From the NCBI GenBank assembly GCA_002245855.1, contig NOUX01000001.1:434001-498000 (forward strand): 64,000 nucleotides of DNA, in the 5' to 3' direction. This document shows, in pieces, positions 46,159-55,455 of this stretch. A program made the translations under genes and the position numbers. The stretch comes from Sphingobacterium cellulitidis (GTDB lineage: Bacteria > Bacteroidota > Bacteroidia > Sphingobacteriales > Sphingobacteriaceae). Position 1 is the stretch's first letter, and each line of letters starts with the position of its first letter. Below the pieces are notes generated by a model that worked only from the letters and a program-made list of their open reading frames with translations, searched no databases and was not told the DNA's origin.

Positions 46159-48570
46159 ATGCTAAAGAACCAATTTAATACAGCTTGGAGATTCTTAAAG
46201 AAAAACCTTCTGATTTCATCTATAAGTGTAATAAGTTTAGCTATTGGAATTTGTGCGACCTTGATCATTTTTCTGATGGTGCGCTATGACTTTAGTTTTG
46301 ACAAGCATCTTCCGCATGGAGACCGGGTATACCGGGTTGTTAGTGATGGGGGGTATAAGGGCGATGCTGTATTGGTTCCATTGATCCGGGCGATGCAAAC
46401 GGAATTAACAGGTGTAGAGGCAGTTGTTCCGAATTTGGAATTAGGTACTACGAAGTTAAAAATCCAAAAGGAAGCTGATCAGGAAGAAAAGGTGTTTCCA
46501 AATGAAGAAGGTTTGACCTTTAGCAATGAAAAATACTTTAGCATATTTCCACATGTTCCTTTAGCGGGAAATATCAATTCCCTAAAAGAGCCTAATACGA
46601 TTGTTCTTACCCAAAGTAAAGTTGAGGTTCTGTTTCCAAAGGCTAATGCTAGTGAGGTGGTCGGGAAAAATATCTTATTTTCTGATAGTATACAATTGAC
46701 TGTTGGAGCTGTCGTAGCAGATATGAAAGAGAATTCTGATTTCAAATATGATGGAATTATTTCTGTTTCAACGGTTGAAAACAATGCTTCCTTGAAAGTG
46801 ATAAAATCTTGGGATCAATGGAGTAATTATAATGGCGGCAATCAGTGTATTCTCTTATTAAAACAGGGAACTTCCCCTAAAAATATTGAAAAAGTAATTG
46901 CTGGGATCTTAAGTAAAAACAAAGAACAAAATAATTATGAATGGAAGGATAATTTTATCCTTCAACCCTTAAAGGATGTCCATTTTGACATTAAATTCAA
47001 TTACAATGCTGTAAAAGAATCCACCTTAAGAAATTTAATTTTATTAGCGGTATTCCTACTTACTTTAGGAGCTATTAATTTTATCAATCTCTCTACGGCT
47101 CAATCTACAGAGCGTGCTAAAGAGATTGGAATCAGGAAAACATTGGGTGGGAATAAGTCAAATTTGGTAAGACAATTTCTATTGGAGACATTTTTAGTTG
47201 CAGGATTTGCTACGATATTATCGGTTTTAATGTTGCCTATATTAACTCATGCCTTTGAAGGTTTTCTTCCTAAAGGATTTACCGTTTCGTCCATTCCAGT
47301 TTTTGAAATCATAGGATTTTTGGTTCTTCAACTGCTGGTCATTACCTGTATCGCAGGTTTTTATCCGGCTTGGGTCCTAACGGGATATTCTCCTATTATG
47401 GCCTTGAAAAATCAAGCCACAAAAAACAGTAATCTGAGTAGAAGCGCCTGGGTAAGAAAAGGATTGACCATTTTCCAATTTGTTTTGGCACAAGTCTTTT
47501 TGATTGCCGTATTGGTAGTATCCAAGCAAATCCATTATGCAATTAATATGGATATGGGTTTCAATAAGGATGCTGTGGTTACTTTTTATATTCCAAATTT
47601 TGACCGTGAGCAAAAGGGAAAGGTCTTAAAGACCGAATTGGAAAATTTAGCTGAAGTAAATGCGGTTAGTTTTGGCAATCAATCGCCGGCATTTAATGGT
47701 TATATGAGCTCCGGAATGGAGTATGACCAAAATACGTCGGACAAGAAAATGGTAACCTTCGATGCCAGGAACGGGGATGAGAACTTTATTAAGGTTTATA
47801 ATATTCCGCTAATAGCGGGTAGAAACGTTCGAGTCCTTGACTCCGTTTCGGAAAGTATTATCAATTTCAAGATGTTAGAACTTCTTGGTTTAAAAAAACC
47901 TGAGGATGCCATTGGCAAAACCTTCAACAATGGCCAAACGACCATTGTCGGGGTGATGAAGGATTTTAATATCTCTTCTGCCCGTGAAGCCGTAAGACCT
48001 ACCATGTATTGGAGCAGTAATTCGGGCTATATGATGCATGTTGCATTAGATAAAAATCACCCTGAATCCTGGAAAAATGCTATAAGTAAAATTGAAACTA
48101 AGTTTAAGACGATCTATCCAGAAGACACATTCGACTATAAATTCGTTGATGATATGATTGCCAGTTTTTATAAAACGGAGCAGAACCTATCGAAGCTGTT
48201 GAGTTGGGCAGTTTGGTTGTCCATTACAATCGCATCCTTAGGGTTATTTGGTCTAGCGGTTTTTATCACCAACCAAAGGGTCAAAGAAATAGGAATCCGA
48301 AAAGTCCTGGGCGCTTCAATCAGCCAGATAATATTTTTATTATTAAAAAACCTGTTGTTGCTGGTGATCATTGCCTCCTTGATAGCCTTCCCTATCGCTT
48401 GGTATTTTATGCATGAATGGCTAAATGACTTTGTCTATAAAACAGAACTTTCCTGGTGGATATTCGTAGTCGCAGGCTTTGGACTAACCGCTGTTGCCAC
48501 CCTTGTTCTATCTTCAAAAACTTATTTTGCCGCTAAAGCCAATCCTGTGGATAGCTTGAGGGATGAGTGA
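46159..48570 (+). CDS. ABC permease P5 (MacB/FtsX type)
   Basis: An 803-aa copy of a different subgroup. The N-terminus is FNTAWRFLKKNLLISSISVISLAIGICATLIIFLMV, coupling motifs are NFINLSTAQSTERAKEIGIRKTLGG and QRVKEIGIRKVLGAS, and the C-terminus is NPVDSLRDE with a TGA stop where the others use TAA. No sigma-54 cassette precedes it; expression may depend on read-through past the MITE-like element or on an unseen promoter. Confidence 0.92.
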   Translation: MLKNQFNTAWRFLKKNLLISSISVISLAIGICATLIIFLMVRYDFSFDKHLPHGDRVYRVVSDGGYKGDAVLVPLIRAMQTELTGVEAVVPNLELGTTKLKIQKEADQEEKVFPNEEGLTFSNEKYFSIFPHVPLAGNINSLKEPNTIVLTQSKVEVLFPKANASEVVGKNILFSDSIQLTVGAVVADMKENSDFKYDGIISVSTVENNASLKVIKSWDQWSNYNGGNQCILLLKQGTSPKNIEKVIAGILSKNKEQNNYEWKDNFILQPLKDVHFDIKFNYNAVKESTLRNLILLAVFLLTLGAINFINLSTAQSTERAKEIGIRKTLGGNKSNLVRQFLLETFLVAGFATILSVLMLPILTHAFEGFLPKGFTVSSIPVFEIIGFLVLQLLVITCIAGFYPAWVLTGYSPIMALKNQATKNSNLSRSAWVRKGLTIFQFVLAQVFLIAVLVVSKQIHYAINMDMGFNKDAVVTFYIPNFDREQKGKVLKTELENLAEVNAVSFGNQSPAFNGYMSSGMEYDQNTSDKKMVTFDARNGDENFIKVYNIPLIAGRNVRVLDSVSESIINFKMLELLGLKKPEDAIGKTFNNGQTTIVGVMKDFNISSAREAVRPTMYWSSNSGYMMHVALDKNHPESWKNAISKIETKFKTIYPEDTFDYKFVDDMIASFYKTEQNLSKLLSWAVWLSITIASLGLFGLAVFITNQRVKEIGIRKVLGASISQIIFLLLKNLLLLVIIASLIAFPIAWYFMHEWLNDFVYKTELSWWIFVVAGFGLTAVATLVLSSKTYFAAKANPVDSLRDE

Positions 48571-48591
48571 TTCAAGGGCTTTGCCCTTGAA
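48571..48591 (+). repeat. Post-stop hairpin repeat, copy 3
   Basis: 9-bp arms TTCAAGGGC/GCCCTTGAA with loop TTT, directly abutting the TGA stop of P5. Confidence 0.85.
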
Positions 48592-48762
48592 TAGATATGA
48601 GTATTGAGATTGGAGATGGGAGATAGTAGAAAGCCGATGTGAGCGGGATAATATTTACGAGGGCTAGAACCCCAGAGGGGTGACATATTTGTAGCAAGGA
48701 TAATTTACCTAGGTACAGCCCCAGAGGGGCGGCATGTTTGTCAAACATATCGCCTAAAATAG

Positions 48763-48785
48763 ATTCCGCATCTTCGATGCGGAAT
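48763..48785 (+). repeat. Hairpin ATTCCGCATC/GATGCGGAAT, copy 1
   Basis: 10-bp perfect arms with loop TTC; the same sequence recurs at 52576-52598 in the next gap. Confidence 0.8.
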
Positions 48786-48805
48786 GACAATCACAATATT
48801 AAATA

Positions 48806-48862
48806 GGTTGAGGTAAAAAAAGATTCTTCGGCTTTGCCGAAGAATCTTTTTTTACCTCAACC
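48806..48862. repeat. Perfect hairpin with 27-bp arms
   Basis: The arms are exactly complementary around a TTT loop, with the loop-proximal end GGC-TTT-GCC as in the post-stop hairpins. A 7-base A run in one arm gives a T run in the other, so it could terminate transcription in either direction. Confidence 0.8.
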
Positions 48863-49002
48863 CAAACACAATTTTTCTGTCATTCTGAGCGCAGCGAAGA
48901 ATCCATTTCTGTTCAGCCAATACGTTGGGGCGTTTCGCATACTCCCTCCTTTCAATATATCCGCCACTAAAATCCGTTTCAAAAAAACGATAGCGTTTTA
49001 AG

Positions 49003-49172
49003 AACCCCAGAGGGGTTCAATATTAGTAACAAAAAACCATAAAGTTAAATTGCCCCGACCAAAAGCAATCGCTTTAGCGATTGCTTTTGGTCGGGGCTTA
49101 TTACTTAGACCTATCCTATTACTAACATTAAACTCCTCTGGAGTTTTTATCTCCGCAACCCATAAAGGGTTG
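49003..49172. mobile_element. MITE-like element, copy 2
   Basis: The left end AACCCCAGAGGGGTTC and right end CTCCTCTGGAG are imperfect inverted repeats (about 24 of 28 positions match). The central stem at 49052-49097 has 22-bp perfect arms and a 2-nt loop. The right end finishes with AACCC-ATAAA-GGGTT. Confidence 0.65.
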
Positions 49173-49238
49173 CATAGGAATCTGAGCTCTGCCGAAGAAT
49201 CAATCCCTCCGTTGACAGACCATCAAGAGATACGAAAA

Positions 49239-49257
49239 GGGCGTATGCAATACGCCC
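49239..49257. repeat. GGGCGTAT-GCA-ATACGCCC hairpin, copy 1
   Basis: 8-bp perfect arms with a GCA loop; also found at 52413-52431 and 52708-52726. It marks the left end of the duplicated promoter segment. Confidence 0.8.
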
Positions 49258-49388
49258 GTACAAAACGTTTCATTTATCCGATAGGTATTTCGCTTTGAAT
49301 TATCGAACCCCATATCCCCGCTTTGGTTAGTTTAGAGGAAGTTTCTCATTCCGCATGATCTTGGTCCTTCTTCAAATCCTTGACATCC

Positions 49389-49426
49389 TGTTCATTGCTG
49401 GACATTACACTGTCCGATAATGAACA
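49389..49426 (+). promoter_or_regulatory. Enhancer dyad pair D for the NtrC-type regulator
   Basis: Dyads TGTTCA-TTGC-TGGACA (centre 49396.5) and TGTCCG-ATAA-TGAACA (centre 49418.5) are 22 bp apart. The proximal centre is 61.5 bp from the -24 box. Confidence 0.7.
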
Positions 49427-49479
49427 TATCACCAACGGCCCAAACACTTAACGACTTATACTACAACAACTTACAACTA

Positions 49480-49495
49480 TGGCAAATGAATTGAT
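49480..49495 (+). promoter_or_regulatory. Sigma-54-type promoter D (P6)
   Basis: TGGCAAATGAATTGAT has the -24 GG and -12 TTG at consensus spacing, 71 bases ahead of the P6 ATG; the -12 C is replaced by A. Confidence 0.65.
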
Positions 49496-49550
49496 TTTGA
49501 ATTAATTCATAAATAAAACTGGAATTTATCTTTTACTCAATTCTACCATT

Positions 49551-52013
49551 ATGTTCCAATTATTATTCAAAAACAGCATTAGGCATTTAAAGAGAAATAA
49601 GTTATTTACATTTCTAAATATCTTAGGATTGACGATAGGAATCAGTTCTTGTTGGGTAATATTTAAGTATGTCAGTTATGAGTTGAGCTATGAAAAGTCC
49701 AATCCTAACCATGAAAATATCTATAGGGTTATTAGTCATTTTAAATTTGATGATAAGGAAGACGCATGGAATGGCGGGATGTCAAGACCTGTATTTTTTG
49801 CATTGAAAGAAGATGTTTCGTCGTTGGAGAGGGTTGTTCCATATTTTCAATTTTATACGGAGAGTGTGATTATTCCGGAAGGTAATGGTCAACCCAAGCG
49901 AGTTGAAGAACTCGACTTTGAGAGCAAAGTGATGGAAACTGAGGAATCCTATTTTGAAATGGTTCCTTATACATGGTTGGCAGGGAATAAGGTTGGTGCA
50001 TTATCCAATCCGAATCAGGTTGTTTTAACCGAGGAAAGAGCTAAACTATATTTCCCGAATTTAAAAAGTAGCGAGATCATCGGAAAGACTTTGATATATT
50101 CAGATACATTACAAAAAACAGTAACTGGAATTGTAGCAAACTTAGATTACCCCTCAGAGTTTTCCGGTAAGGAATTTTTCCAACTTCAGAAGACTGAAAA
50201 TGACAATCAGTTGGGTAGTTGGACCAATACGAATGGATCTGATAGGATATATATTCAAGCTGAAAGTCAAGGTAAATTAAAAAGCGCTTTAACCCAAATT
50301 ATTAATATTACCAACAGAAAATTTGATGAGTTTAAAAAAGAGCGTAAACCTCAATTTACATATAATAGAATCATTGATTTTTTACCACTAAGAGATTCCC
50401 ATTTTTCAACATTTATGAAAGAGTATGGAATGGAAAAAACTAGTAAATCTGTTATTTATGGAATTATAGGTGTATCCATATTCTTACTTCTTTTGGCATG
50501 TATAAATTATATAAACTTAACAACAGCACAAATCCCACAAAGATCTAAGGAAATTGGAATTCGTAAAACTTTGGGTAGCTCTCAAAAAAGCTTAGTTGCT
50601 CAAATGATGATAGAGACTTTAATTATTATTTCGGCCTCAATTTTTGTGAGTTACTTTGTTTCAAAACTTGGTTACTTTTTAATTGGAGATTTAATCAGTC
50701 AAAATGCCATTGCGTATAACAATCCTATTGTTTTTGGTTCTTTTATCTTCGTGGTTTTACTGTTTACAGTTTTCATCGCTGGATTATATCCTTCTTGGCT
50801 AATTACTAAGGTGAATGCTATTGATATCTTTCGAAGCAAGGGAAATGTTGGAACTAGCAATGGTAACTTTAACCTTAGAAAGGCATTAATAGTATTTCAA
50901 TTTATTATTGCGCAAGTGTTTATTGTTGCGGCAATTATTATTGGTCAGCAGTTACAATTTACTGTCAAAAAGGATTTAGGGTTTAAAAAGGATGCTGTGC
51001 TATTGGCTGATATTCCATATAAGTATTTTGACTCGGAGAACTTTGCTTCCAAGAAAAAAACCTTAGCTGTCGAATTAGAAAAATTAAAAGGCGTTGAAGA
51101 GGTAAGTATTGGCAATCGTCCATTGGCTGATGGATACAGTTCAAGTCCTTTTAGATATATGAGTAATGAAGCCGATGAACCTATTTCACAGATTCTTTTT
51201 AAGAAAGAAGTAGACTCGAAATATCTAAAATTTTATGGAATAAAGTTATTGGCTGGACAAAATTTATCCAATTCAGATACGACCAATGGATATATCATCA
51301 ATGAATCAGCCTTACTAGGTTTTGGGTTTAAAACACCACAGGAAGCCGTTGGTAAGTTAATTGAACAAAATAATTCGAAATTTCCAATTGTTGGAGTTGT
51401 TCAAGACTTCCATACGAGAGATTTCTACAATGTGATGGAACCGTTGGCCATGATGACAGGTCCTTATTCTGGCACTTTCAATATTCGTTTAAATGAGGCA
51501 AACTATAAAGAATGGCCTAGCATAATCGCTAATCTAAAAGCTAAATGGCTAGAATTCTTTCCAGCCGATAATATAGAATTTAAATTCTATGATGAAACCA
51601 TTTTAGCCCTATATAAAAAGGAGGAGCAACTTCAAAAGATTACTAATATCAGTACAGGAATTGCCATTCTATTAAGCTGTTTGGGTCTTTTTGGATTAGC
51701 TACAATAACAGCCTTTCAAAGAACGAAGGAAATTGGAATACGTAAAGTTTTGGGAGCAAGCATAACAGGAATTGTAGGGCTTCTTTCAAAGGATTTTGTG
51801 AAGATGGTACTGATTGCTATCCTTATTGCCTCCCCTATTGTGTGGTGGGCATGTAATAAATGGTTAGAAGATTTTATCTACCGCATTGAGATCTCTTGGT
51901 TTCCATTCGTTTTTGGTGGGTTGATAGCAATTGTTGCCGCTATGCTTACAGTAAGCTATCAAGCCATAAAAGCTGCAAAAGTAAACCCAGTAGAAAGCTT
52001 AAGGGATGAGTAA
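49551..52013 (+). CDS. ABC permease P6 (MacB/FtsX type)
   Basis: An 820-aa copy, grouped with P10 by the motif NYINLTTAQIPQRSKEIGIRKTLGS and the N-terminus LKRNKLFTFLNILGLTIGISSCW. The second coupling motif is QRTKEIGIRKVLGAS and the C-terminus NPVESLRDE. It has its own control cassette D. The post-stop hairpin is missing here, although the TGAGTATTGAGAT-type tract follows directly. Confidence 0.92.
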   Translation: MFQLLFKNSIRHLKRNKLFTFLNILGLTIGISSCWVIFKYVSYELSYEKSNPNHENIYRVISHFKFDDKEDAWNGGMSRPVFFALKEDVSSLERVVPYFQFYTESVIIPEGNGQPKRVEELDFESKVMETEESYFEMVPYTWLAGNKVGALSNPNQVVLTEERAKLYFPNLKSSEIIGKTLIYSDTLQKTVTGIVANLDYPSEFSGKEFFQLQKTENDNQLGSWTNTNGSDRIYIQAESQGKLKSALTQIINITNRKFDEFKKERKPQFTYNRIIDFLPLRDSHFSTFMKEYGMEKTSKSVIYGIIGVSIFLLLLACINYINLTTAQIPQRSKEIGIRKTLGSSQKSLVAQMMIETLIIISASIFVSYFVSKLGYFLIGDLISQNAIAYNNPIVFGSFIFVVLLFTVFIAGLYPSWLITKVNAIDIFRSKGNVGTSNGNFNLRKALIVFQFIIAQVFIVAAIIIGQQLQFTVKKDLGFKKDAVLLADIPYKYFDSENFASKKKTLAVELEKLKGVEEVSIGNRPLADGYSSSPFRYMSNEADEPISQILFKKEVDSKYLKFYGIKLLAGQNLSNSDTTNGYIINESALLGFGFKTPQEAVGKLIEQNNSKFPIVGVVQDFHTRDFYNVMEPLAMMTGPYSGTFNIRLNEANYKEWPSIIANLKAKWLEFFPADNIEFKFYDETILALYKKEEQLQKITNISTGIAILLSCLGLFGLATITAFQRTKEIGIRKVLGASITGIVGLLSKDFVKMVLIAILIASPIVWWACNKWLEDFIYRIEISWFPFVFGGLIAIVAAMLTVSYQAIKAAKVNPVESLRDE

Positions 52014-52135
52014 GGTAGATATGAGTATTGAGACCTGAGATTTGAGATAGTGGAAGGTAGATATGAGTATTGAGATGTGAGATTTGAGATAGTGGAAAGC
52101 CGATACTTGAGCGGGATAATATTAACGGGGGCTAG

Positions 52136-52305
52136 AACCCCAGAGGGGTTCAATATAAGTAACAAAAGACCATAAAGTTAAATTGCCCCGACCAAAAGCA
52201 ATCGCTTTAGCGATTGCTTTTGGTCGGGGCTTATTACTTAGATATATGCTATTACTAATATTAAACTCCTCTGGAGTTTTTATCTCCGCAACCCATAAAG
52301 GGTTG
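52136..52305. mobile_element. MITE-like element, copy 3
   Basis: Nearly identical to copy 2, with the central stem at 52185-52230 (22-bp arms, 2-nt loop) and the same inverted ends. Confidence 0.65.
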
Positions 52306-52412
52306 AATAGGAATCTGAACTGTGCCGAAGTATCCCTCCAATAACAGACCATCTAAGGTTAATAACAGACCATCAAGGATAATAAAATAACATATACCAT
52401 ATTATTAAAAAA

Positions 52413-52431
52413 GGGCGTATGCAATACGCCC
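52413..52431. repeat. GGGCGTAT-GCA-ATACGCCC hairpin, copy 2
   Basis: Same 8-bp arms and loop as at 49239; followed by a partial copy of the promoter-segment left end. Confidence 0.8.
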
Positions 52432-52575
52432 GTACAAATCGTTTCATTTATCCGATAGGTATTTTCGCCCTGCATTATCGAACCCCAGAGGGGTGACATA
52501 TTTGTAGCAAGAATCATTCAGCAAGACACAGCCCCAGAGGGGCGGCATGATGGTCAAACATATCGCCTAAAATAG

Positions 52576-52598
52576 ATTCCGCATCTTCGATGCGGAAT
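52576..52598. repeat. Hairpin ATTCCGCATC/GATGCGGAAT, copy 2
   Basis: Identical to 48763-48785, and preceded by the same AACATATCGCCTAAAATAG. Confidence 0.8.
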
Positions 52599-52857
52599 GA
52601 CACCGAAATTGGGTTTTAAGAAACAGATTCTTCGGCGCAGCTCAGAATCCCTCCGATTTCAGACCATCAAGGATAATAAAATAACATATGCCTTATTATT
52701 ACAAAAAGGGCGTATGCAATACGCCCGTACAAAACGTTTCATTTTTCCGATAGGTATTTCGCTTTGAATTATCGAACCCCATATCCCCGCTTCGGTTAAT
52801 TTAAGGGCAGTTTCTCATTCCGCATGATCTTGGTCCTTCTTCAAATCCTTGACATCC

Positions 52858-52895
52858 TGTCCATTGCTGGACATTACACTGTCCGATAATGAACA
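52858..52895 (+). promoter_or_regulatory. Enhancer dyad pair E for the NtrC-type regulator
   Basis: Dyads TGTCCA-TTGC-TGGACA (centre 52865.5, a perfect palindrome in its arms) and TGTCCG-ATAA-TGAACA (centre 52887.5) are 22 bp apart. The proximal centre is 61.5 bp from the -24 box. Confidence 0.7.
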
Positions 52896-52948
52896 TATCG
52901 CCAACGGCTCAAACATTTAAAACGCTACCTAACAGACACTTACAACTG

Positions 52949-52964
52949 TGGCAAATGAATTGAA
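52949..52964 (+). promoter_or_regulatory. Sigma-54-type promoter E (P7-P8)
   Basis: TGGCAAATGAATTGAA, 92 bases ahead of the P7 ATG. An in-frame GTG at 52948 overlaps this element, so it cannot be the P7 start if the promoter is real. Confidence 0.65.
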
Positions 52965-53040
52965 TCACAATTTACAGCAAAAAAAATTGATATGGAATTT
53001 GCATCTCATATCACAATATTCACATCTTAATACATCTAAA

Positions 53041-55434
53041 ATGTTTAAAACAGCTTGGAGATCTATAATAAAGTCCAAATCCTTAAGTGCGATTCACATC
53101 ATTGGATTGGCGGTTGCAATTGCTGCGTCTACTGTTTTGTTTTTGACAGGCATGTTTGAATTGTCTTATGATAATTTTCATAAGGATGGTGAAAGGATTG
53201 CGATGTTGTATAAAACGACAGAGCCGACAACAGGAAAAAGAAGTGATAGCTCGATGCCGACACCATTGGCACCACAGTTAAAAAAGGATATTCCGAGTAT
53301 AGAAAATATTACGCGCTATGCCAATAGCACTATTATTTTGAAGAATGGGGATAAGGAATTTTCTTCCATGAATCGATTTGTGGATGCTGATTTCTTTAAG
53401 ATCTTCGATTTTGAGTTTTTGAGTGGAAGTACGAATGTTCTGAATGATCTTAGCAATTTAGTACTGACTGAAACGATGGCCAAGAATCTATTTGGAACGG
53501 CAGATGTTTTAGGAAAGCAAGTAGAGGTCAATTTGGATGGCACCTGGAAGGCAGCAACTGTTGGTGCTGTTTTAGAAGATAATCCTAAAAATTCCAGTTT
53601 AAAATTCTCATCCTTATATAGATTCGAAAATAGGCCAAGGTATCAAGAATCGGCTCAAGCGTGGGACAATATGGACCATGAGGTCTATGTGAAGATGAAA
53701 GCTAAAGTAAATGATGACGTATTTGCAAGGGAAACAAAAGCATTTACGGAGCAGTTTTTCAAAGAAGACATTGATCGTTTAAAACGTGATGGTGCAAAGA
53801 CAGATATCAATGGCAGTTATTACAGTTTTCATTTATTACCCCTTTCAAAAGTCCATTTAAATGATTTTGGGCCTGAAAATTCATTATCATCAAATTATCC
53901 TTGGATTTTATTATTAATCTCCGGGTTGATATTATTTATTGCGGCTTCCAATTTCATTAACTTATCATTAGCAAATTCCATCAGCAGGAATCGTGAAATT
54001 GGAACTCGAAAAACATTAGGTGGTACCACATGGGATATTGTGAAACAACTTACCTTAGAATCTTTAATCTTATGTATCCTATCCCTTTTAGTTGGGTTGC
54101 TTATAGCCTACCTCATACTTCCGCAATTCAATGCTAATATGAATTACCAATTGAAGATCACCAACTTATTTACAGGTAAGAATTTGATCATCTATCTATT
54201 GGTATTTTTTGTGTTATCCTTATTTGCTGGAGGTCTACCAGCGTTGAAAGCTGCCCGTAGCAATATCATTCAATCCTTAAAAGGGTCCAACAAAATCAAG
54301 GCTTCGAGTTTGAGGAGCTCATTGACGGTTTTGCAATTTGTAATAGCTATTCTATTAATTATAGCGACGATCGTAATAAGTACTCAATTAAATTATATTT
54401 CAAACAAACCGCTGGGATTTGATAAGACTGAAGTTATCAGTATTCCAATTGGATCAGGCATTAATCAGGAAGATGCACTTCAGAGAATGCGGGTTGAGTT
54501 GAGTTCACAACCTTGGGTGAAGTCGGTCAGTGCTGCGGATATTAATATTGGTAAAGGAAAAGATGGAACGGTTCAAAGGAGCATATTTGGTTTTGAGCAT
54601 GAGAACAAAGAAATCAAGACCAATTATATGCGTATTGATTATGATTATTTAAAAACCTTAGGAATCAAGTTAGTTGCGGGGAGAGATTTTGATCGATCTT
54701 TTGGTACAGATAGTAATGCTGTCATTATCAATAAGCAAATGGCTGCTATAATGGGAGGAGAAGATAAGATTTTAGGTCAGAAGATTGACCTCAATGAAGG
54801 AAGCACGGTGATAGGCATTATGGATGATTTCAACTTCCAGAATCTGAGGGAGCAAGTAGATCCATTAACAGTTTCTGTTAATCCTAATGTATTTAATGTT
54901 GAATATATTTTTGTTCGCGTTGAGACTAAACAATTGGCGGAAACCCTGGATAAACTGAATGGAATCTGGAAGAAAGTAAATCCAAAGGCAACGGTAGAGC
55001 CTACCTATTTGGATGAAAACACGCAGAACTTATACCAGAATGAAAGGGTATTTTCACGGATTGTTATCAGCGGAACAAGCATTGCCATTATGATTTCCTG
55101 CTTGGGATTATTTGCATTAGCATTATTGACCATCAACAATAGGGTGAAGGAAATAGGCATTCGTAAGGTTTTAGGTTCATCTGTTTCCAGTATCATTATG
55201 CTACTTTCCAAAGACTTTATCCGATTGGTATTGCTTGCATTTTTTATTGCAGCACCTATAGCATGGTGGGTTATGAGCAAATGGTTACAAACATATGCTT
55301 ACCGCATCGATATACAATGGTGGATGTTTGCCTTAGCAGCAGGAGTTTCGGTACTTATAGCTTGGTCTACGATTGCTTGGCAAGCCTTTCGCGCAGCCAA
55401 TGCAAATATTGTGGACAGCTTGAGGGATGAGTAA
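53041..55434 (+). CDS. ABC permease P7 (MacB/FtsX type)
   Basis: A 797-aa copy. The first coupling motif is the most deviant of the array (NFINLSLANSISRNREIGTRKTLGG); the second is NRVKEIGIRKVLGSS and the C-terminus NIVDSLRDE. I chose the ATG at 53041 (MFKTAWRSI), because the longer frame from 52948 begins inside promoter E and its extra residues resemble no other copy. The 5' flank (52999-53040) carries CTCATATCACA-type sequence complementary in type to the 3' tracts. Confidence 0.92.
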   Translation: MFKTAWRSIIKSKSLSAIHIIGLAVAIAASTVLFLTGMFELSYDNFHKDGERIAMLYKTTEPTTGKRSDSSMPTPLAPQLKKDIPSIENITRYANSTIILKNGDKEFSSMNRFVDADFFKIFDFEFLSGSTNVLNDLSNLVLTETMAKNLFGTADVLGKQVEVNLDGTWKAATVGAVLEDNPKNSSLKFSSLYRFENRPRYQESAQAWDNMDHEVYVKMKAKVNDDVFARETKAFTEQFFKEDIDRLKRDGAKTDINGSYYSFHLLPLSKVHLNDFGPENSLSSNYPWILLLISGLILFIAASNFINLSLANSISRNREIGTRKTLGGTTWDIVKQLTLESLILCILSLLVGLLIAYLILPQFNANMNYQLKITNLFTGKNLIIYLLVFFVLSLFAGGLPALKAARSNIIQSLKGSNKIKASSLRSSLTVLQFVIAILLIIATIVISTQLNYISNKPLGFDKTEVISIPIGSGINQEDALQRMRVELSSQPWVKSVSAADINIGKGKDGTVQRSIFGFEHENKEIKTNYMRIDYDYLKTLGIKLVAGRDFDRSFGTDSNAVIINKQMAAIMGGEDKILGQKIDLNEGSTVIGIMDDFNFQNLREQVDPLTVSVNPNVFNVEYIFVRVETKQLAETLDKLNGIWKKVNPKATVEPTYLDENTQNLYQNERVFSRIVISGTSIAIMISCLGLFALALLTINNRVKEIGIRKVLGSSVSSIIMLLSKDFIRLVLLAFFIAAPIAWWVMSKWLQTYAYRIDIQWWMFALAAGVSVLIAWSTIAWQAFRAANANIVDSLRDE

Positions 55435-55455
55435 TTCAAGGGCAAAGCCCTTGAA
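55435..55455 (+). repeat. Post-stop hairpin repeat, copy 4
   Basis: 9-bp arms TTCAAGGGC/GCCCTTGAA with loop AAA, directly after the P7 stop. Confidence 0.85.

Larger units (their letters stand above)
49239..49500 (+). repeat. Duplicated promoter segment, copy 1
   Basis: This stretch aligns without gaps to 52708-52969 (constant offset 3469). Dyads and the -24/-12 element are kept, while the stretch between them has more changes. Confidence 0.8.
48571..49550. other. Repeat-rich gap P5-P6 (980 bases)
   Basis: No gene is supported. In order it holds the post-stop hairpin, a TGAGAT tract, CCCCAGAGGGG ends at about 48670 and 48720, and a stem ATTCCGCATC/GATGCGGAAT (48763-48785). It then holds a 27-bp-arm hairpin (48806-48862), a MITE-like element (49003-49172), a GGGCGTAT hairpin (49239-49257) and control cassette D. 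Confidence 0.8.
52708..52969 (+). repeat. Duplicated promoter segment, copy 2
   Basis: Gapless partner of 49239-49500. It begins with the third GGGCGTAT hairpin (52708-52726) and ends just past promoter E. Confidence 0.8.
52014..53040. other. Repeat-rich gap P6-P7 (about 1 kb)
   Basis: No gene is supported. It holds TGAGAT tracts, a MITE-like element (52136-52305), GGGCGTAT hairpins (52413 and 52708), CCCCAGAGGGG ends (about 52485 and 52533), the ATTCCGCATC hairpin (52576-52598) and control cassette E. Its content closely repeats the P5-P6 gap in changed order. Confidence 0.8.

Noticed and set aside
49050..49298. 82-aa ORF after P5 (and the similar one at 52122-52352 after P6)
   Set aside because: Both read through the central stem of a MITE-like element; their similarity comes from the repeat.
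45636..53040. Insertion sequences in the repeat-rich gaps
   Set aside because: No transposase ORF or remnant is seen; the elements are short and non-coding, so only MITE-like status is proposed.
52948..53040. Longer P7 start at GTG 52948
   Set aside because: It overlaps the -24 element of promoter E and precedes the predicted transcription start; ATG 53041 fits the family.
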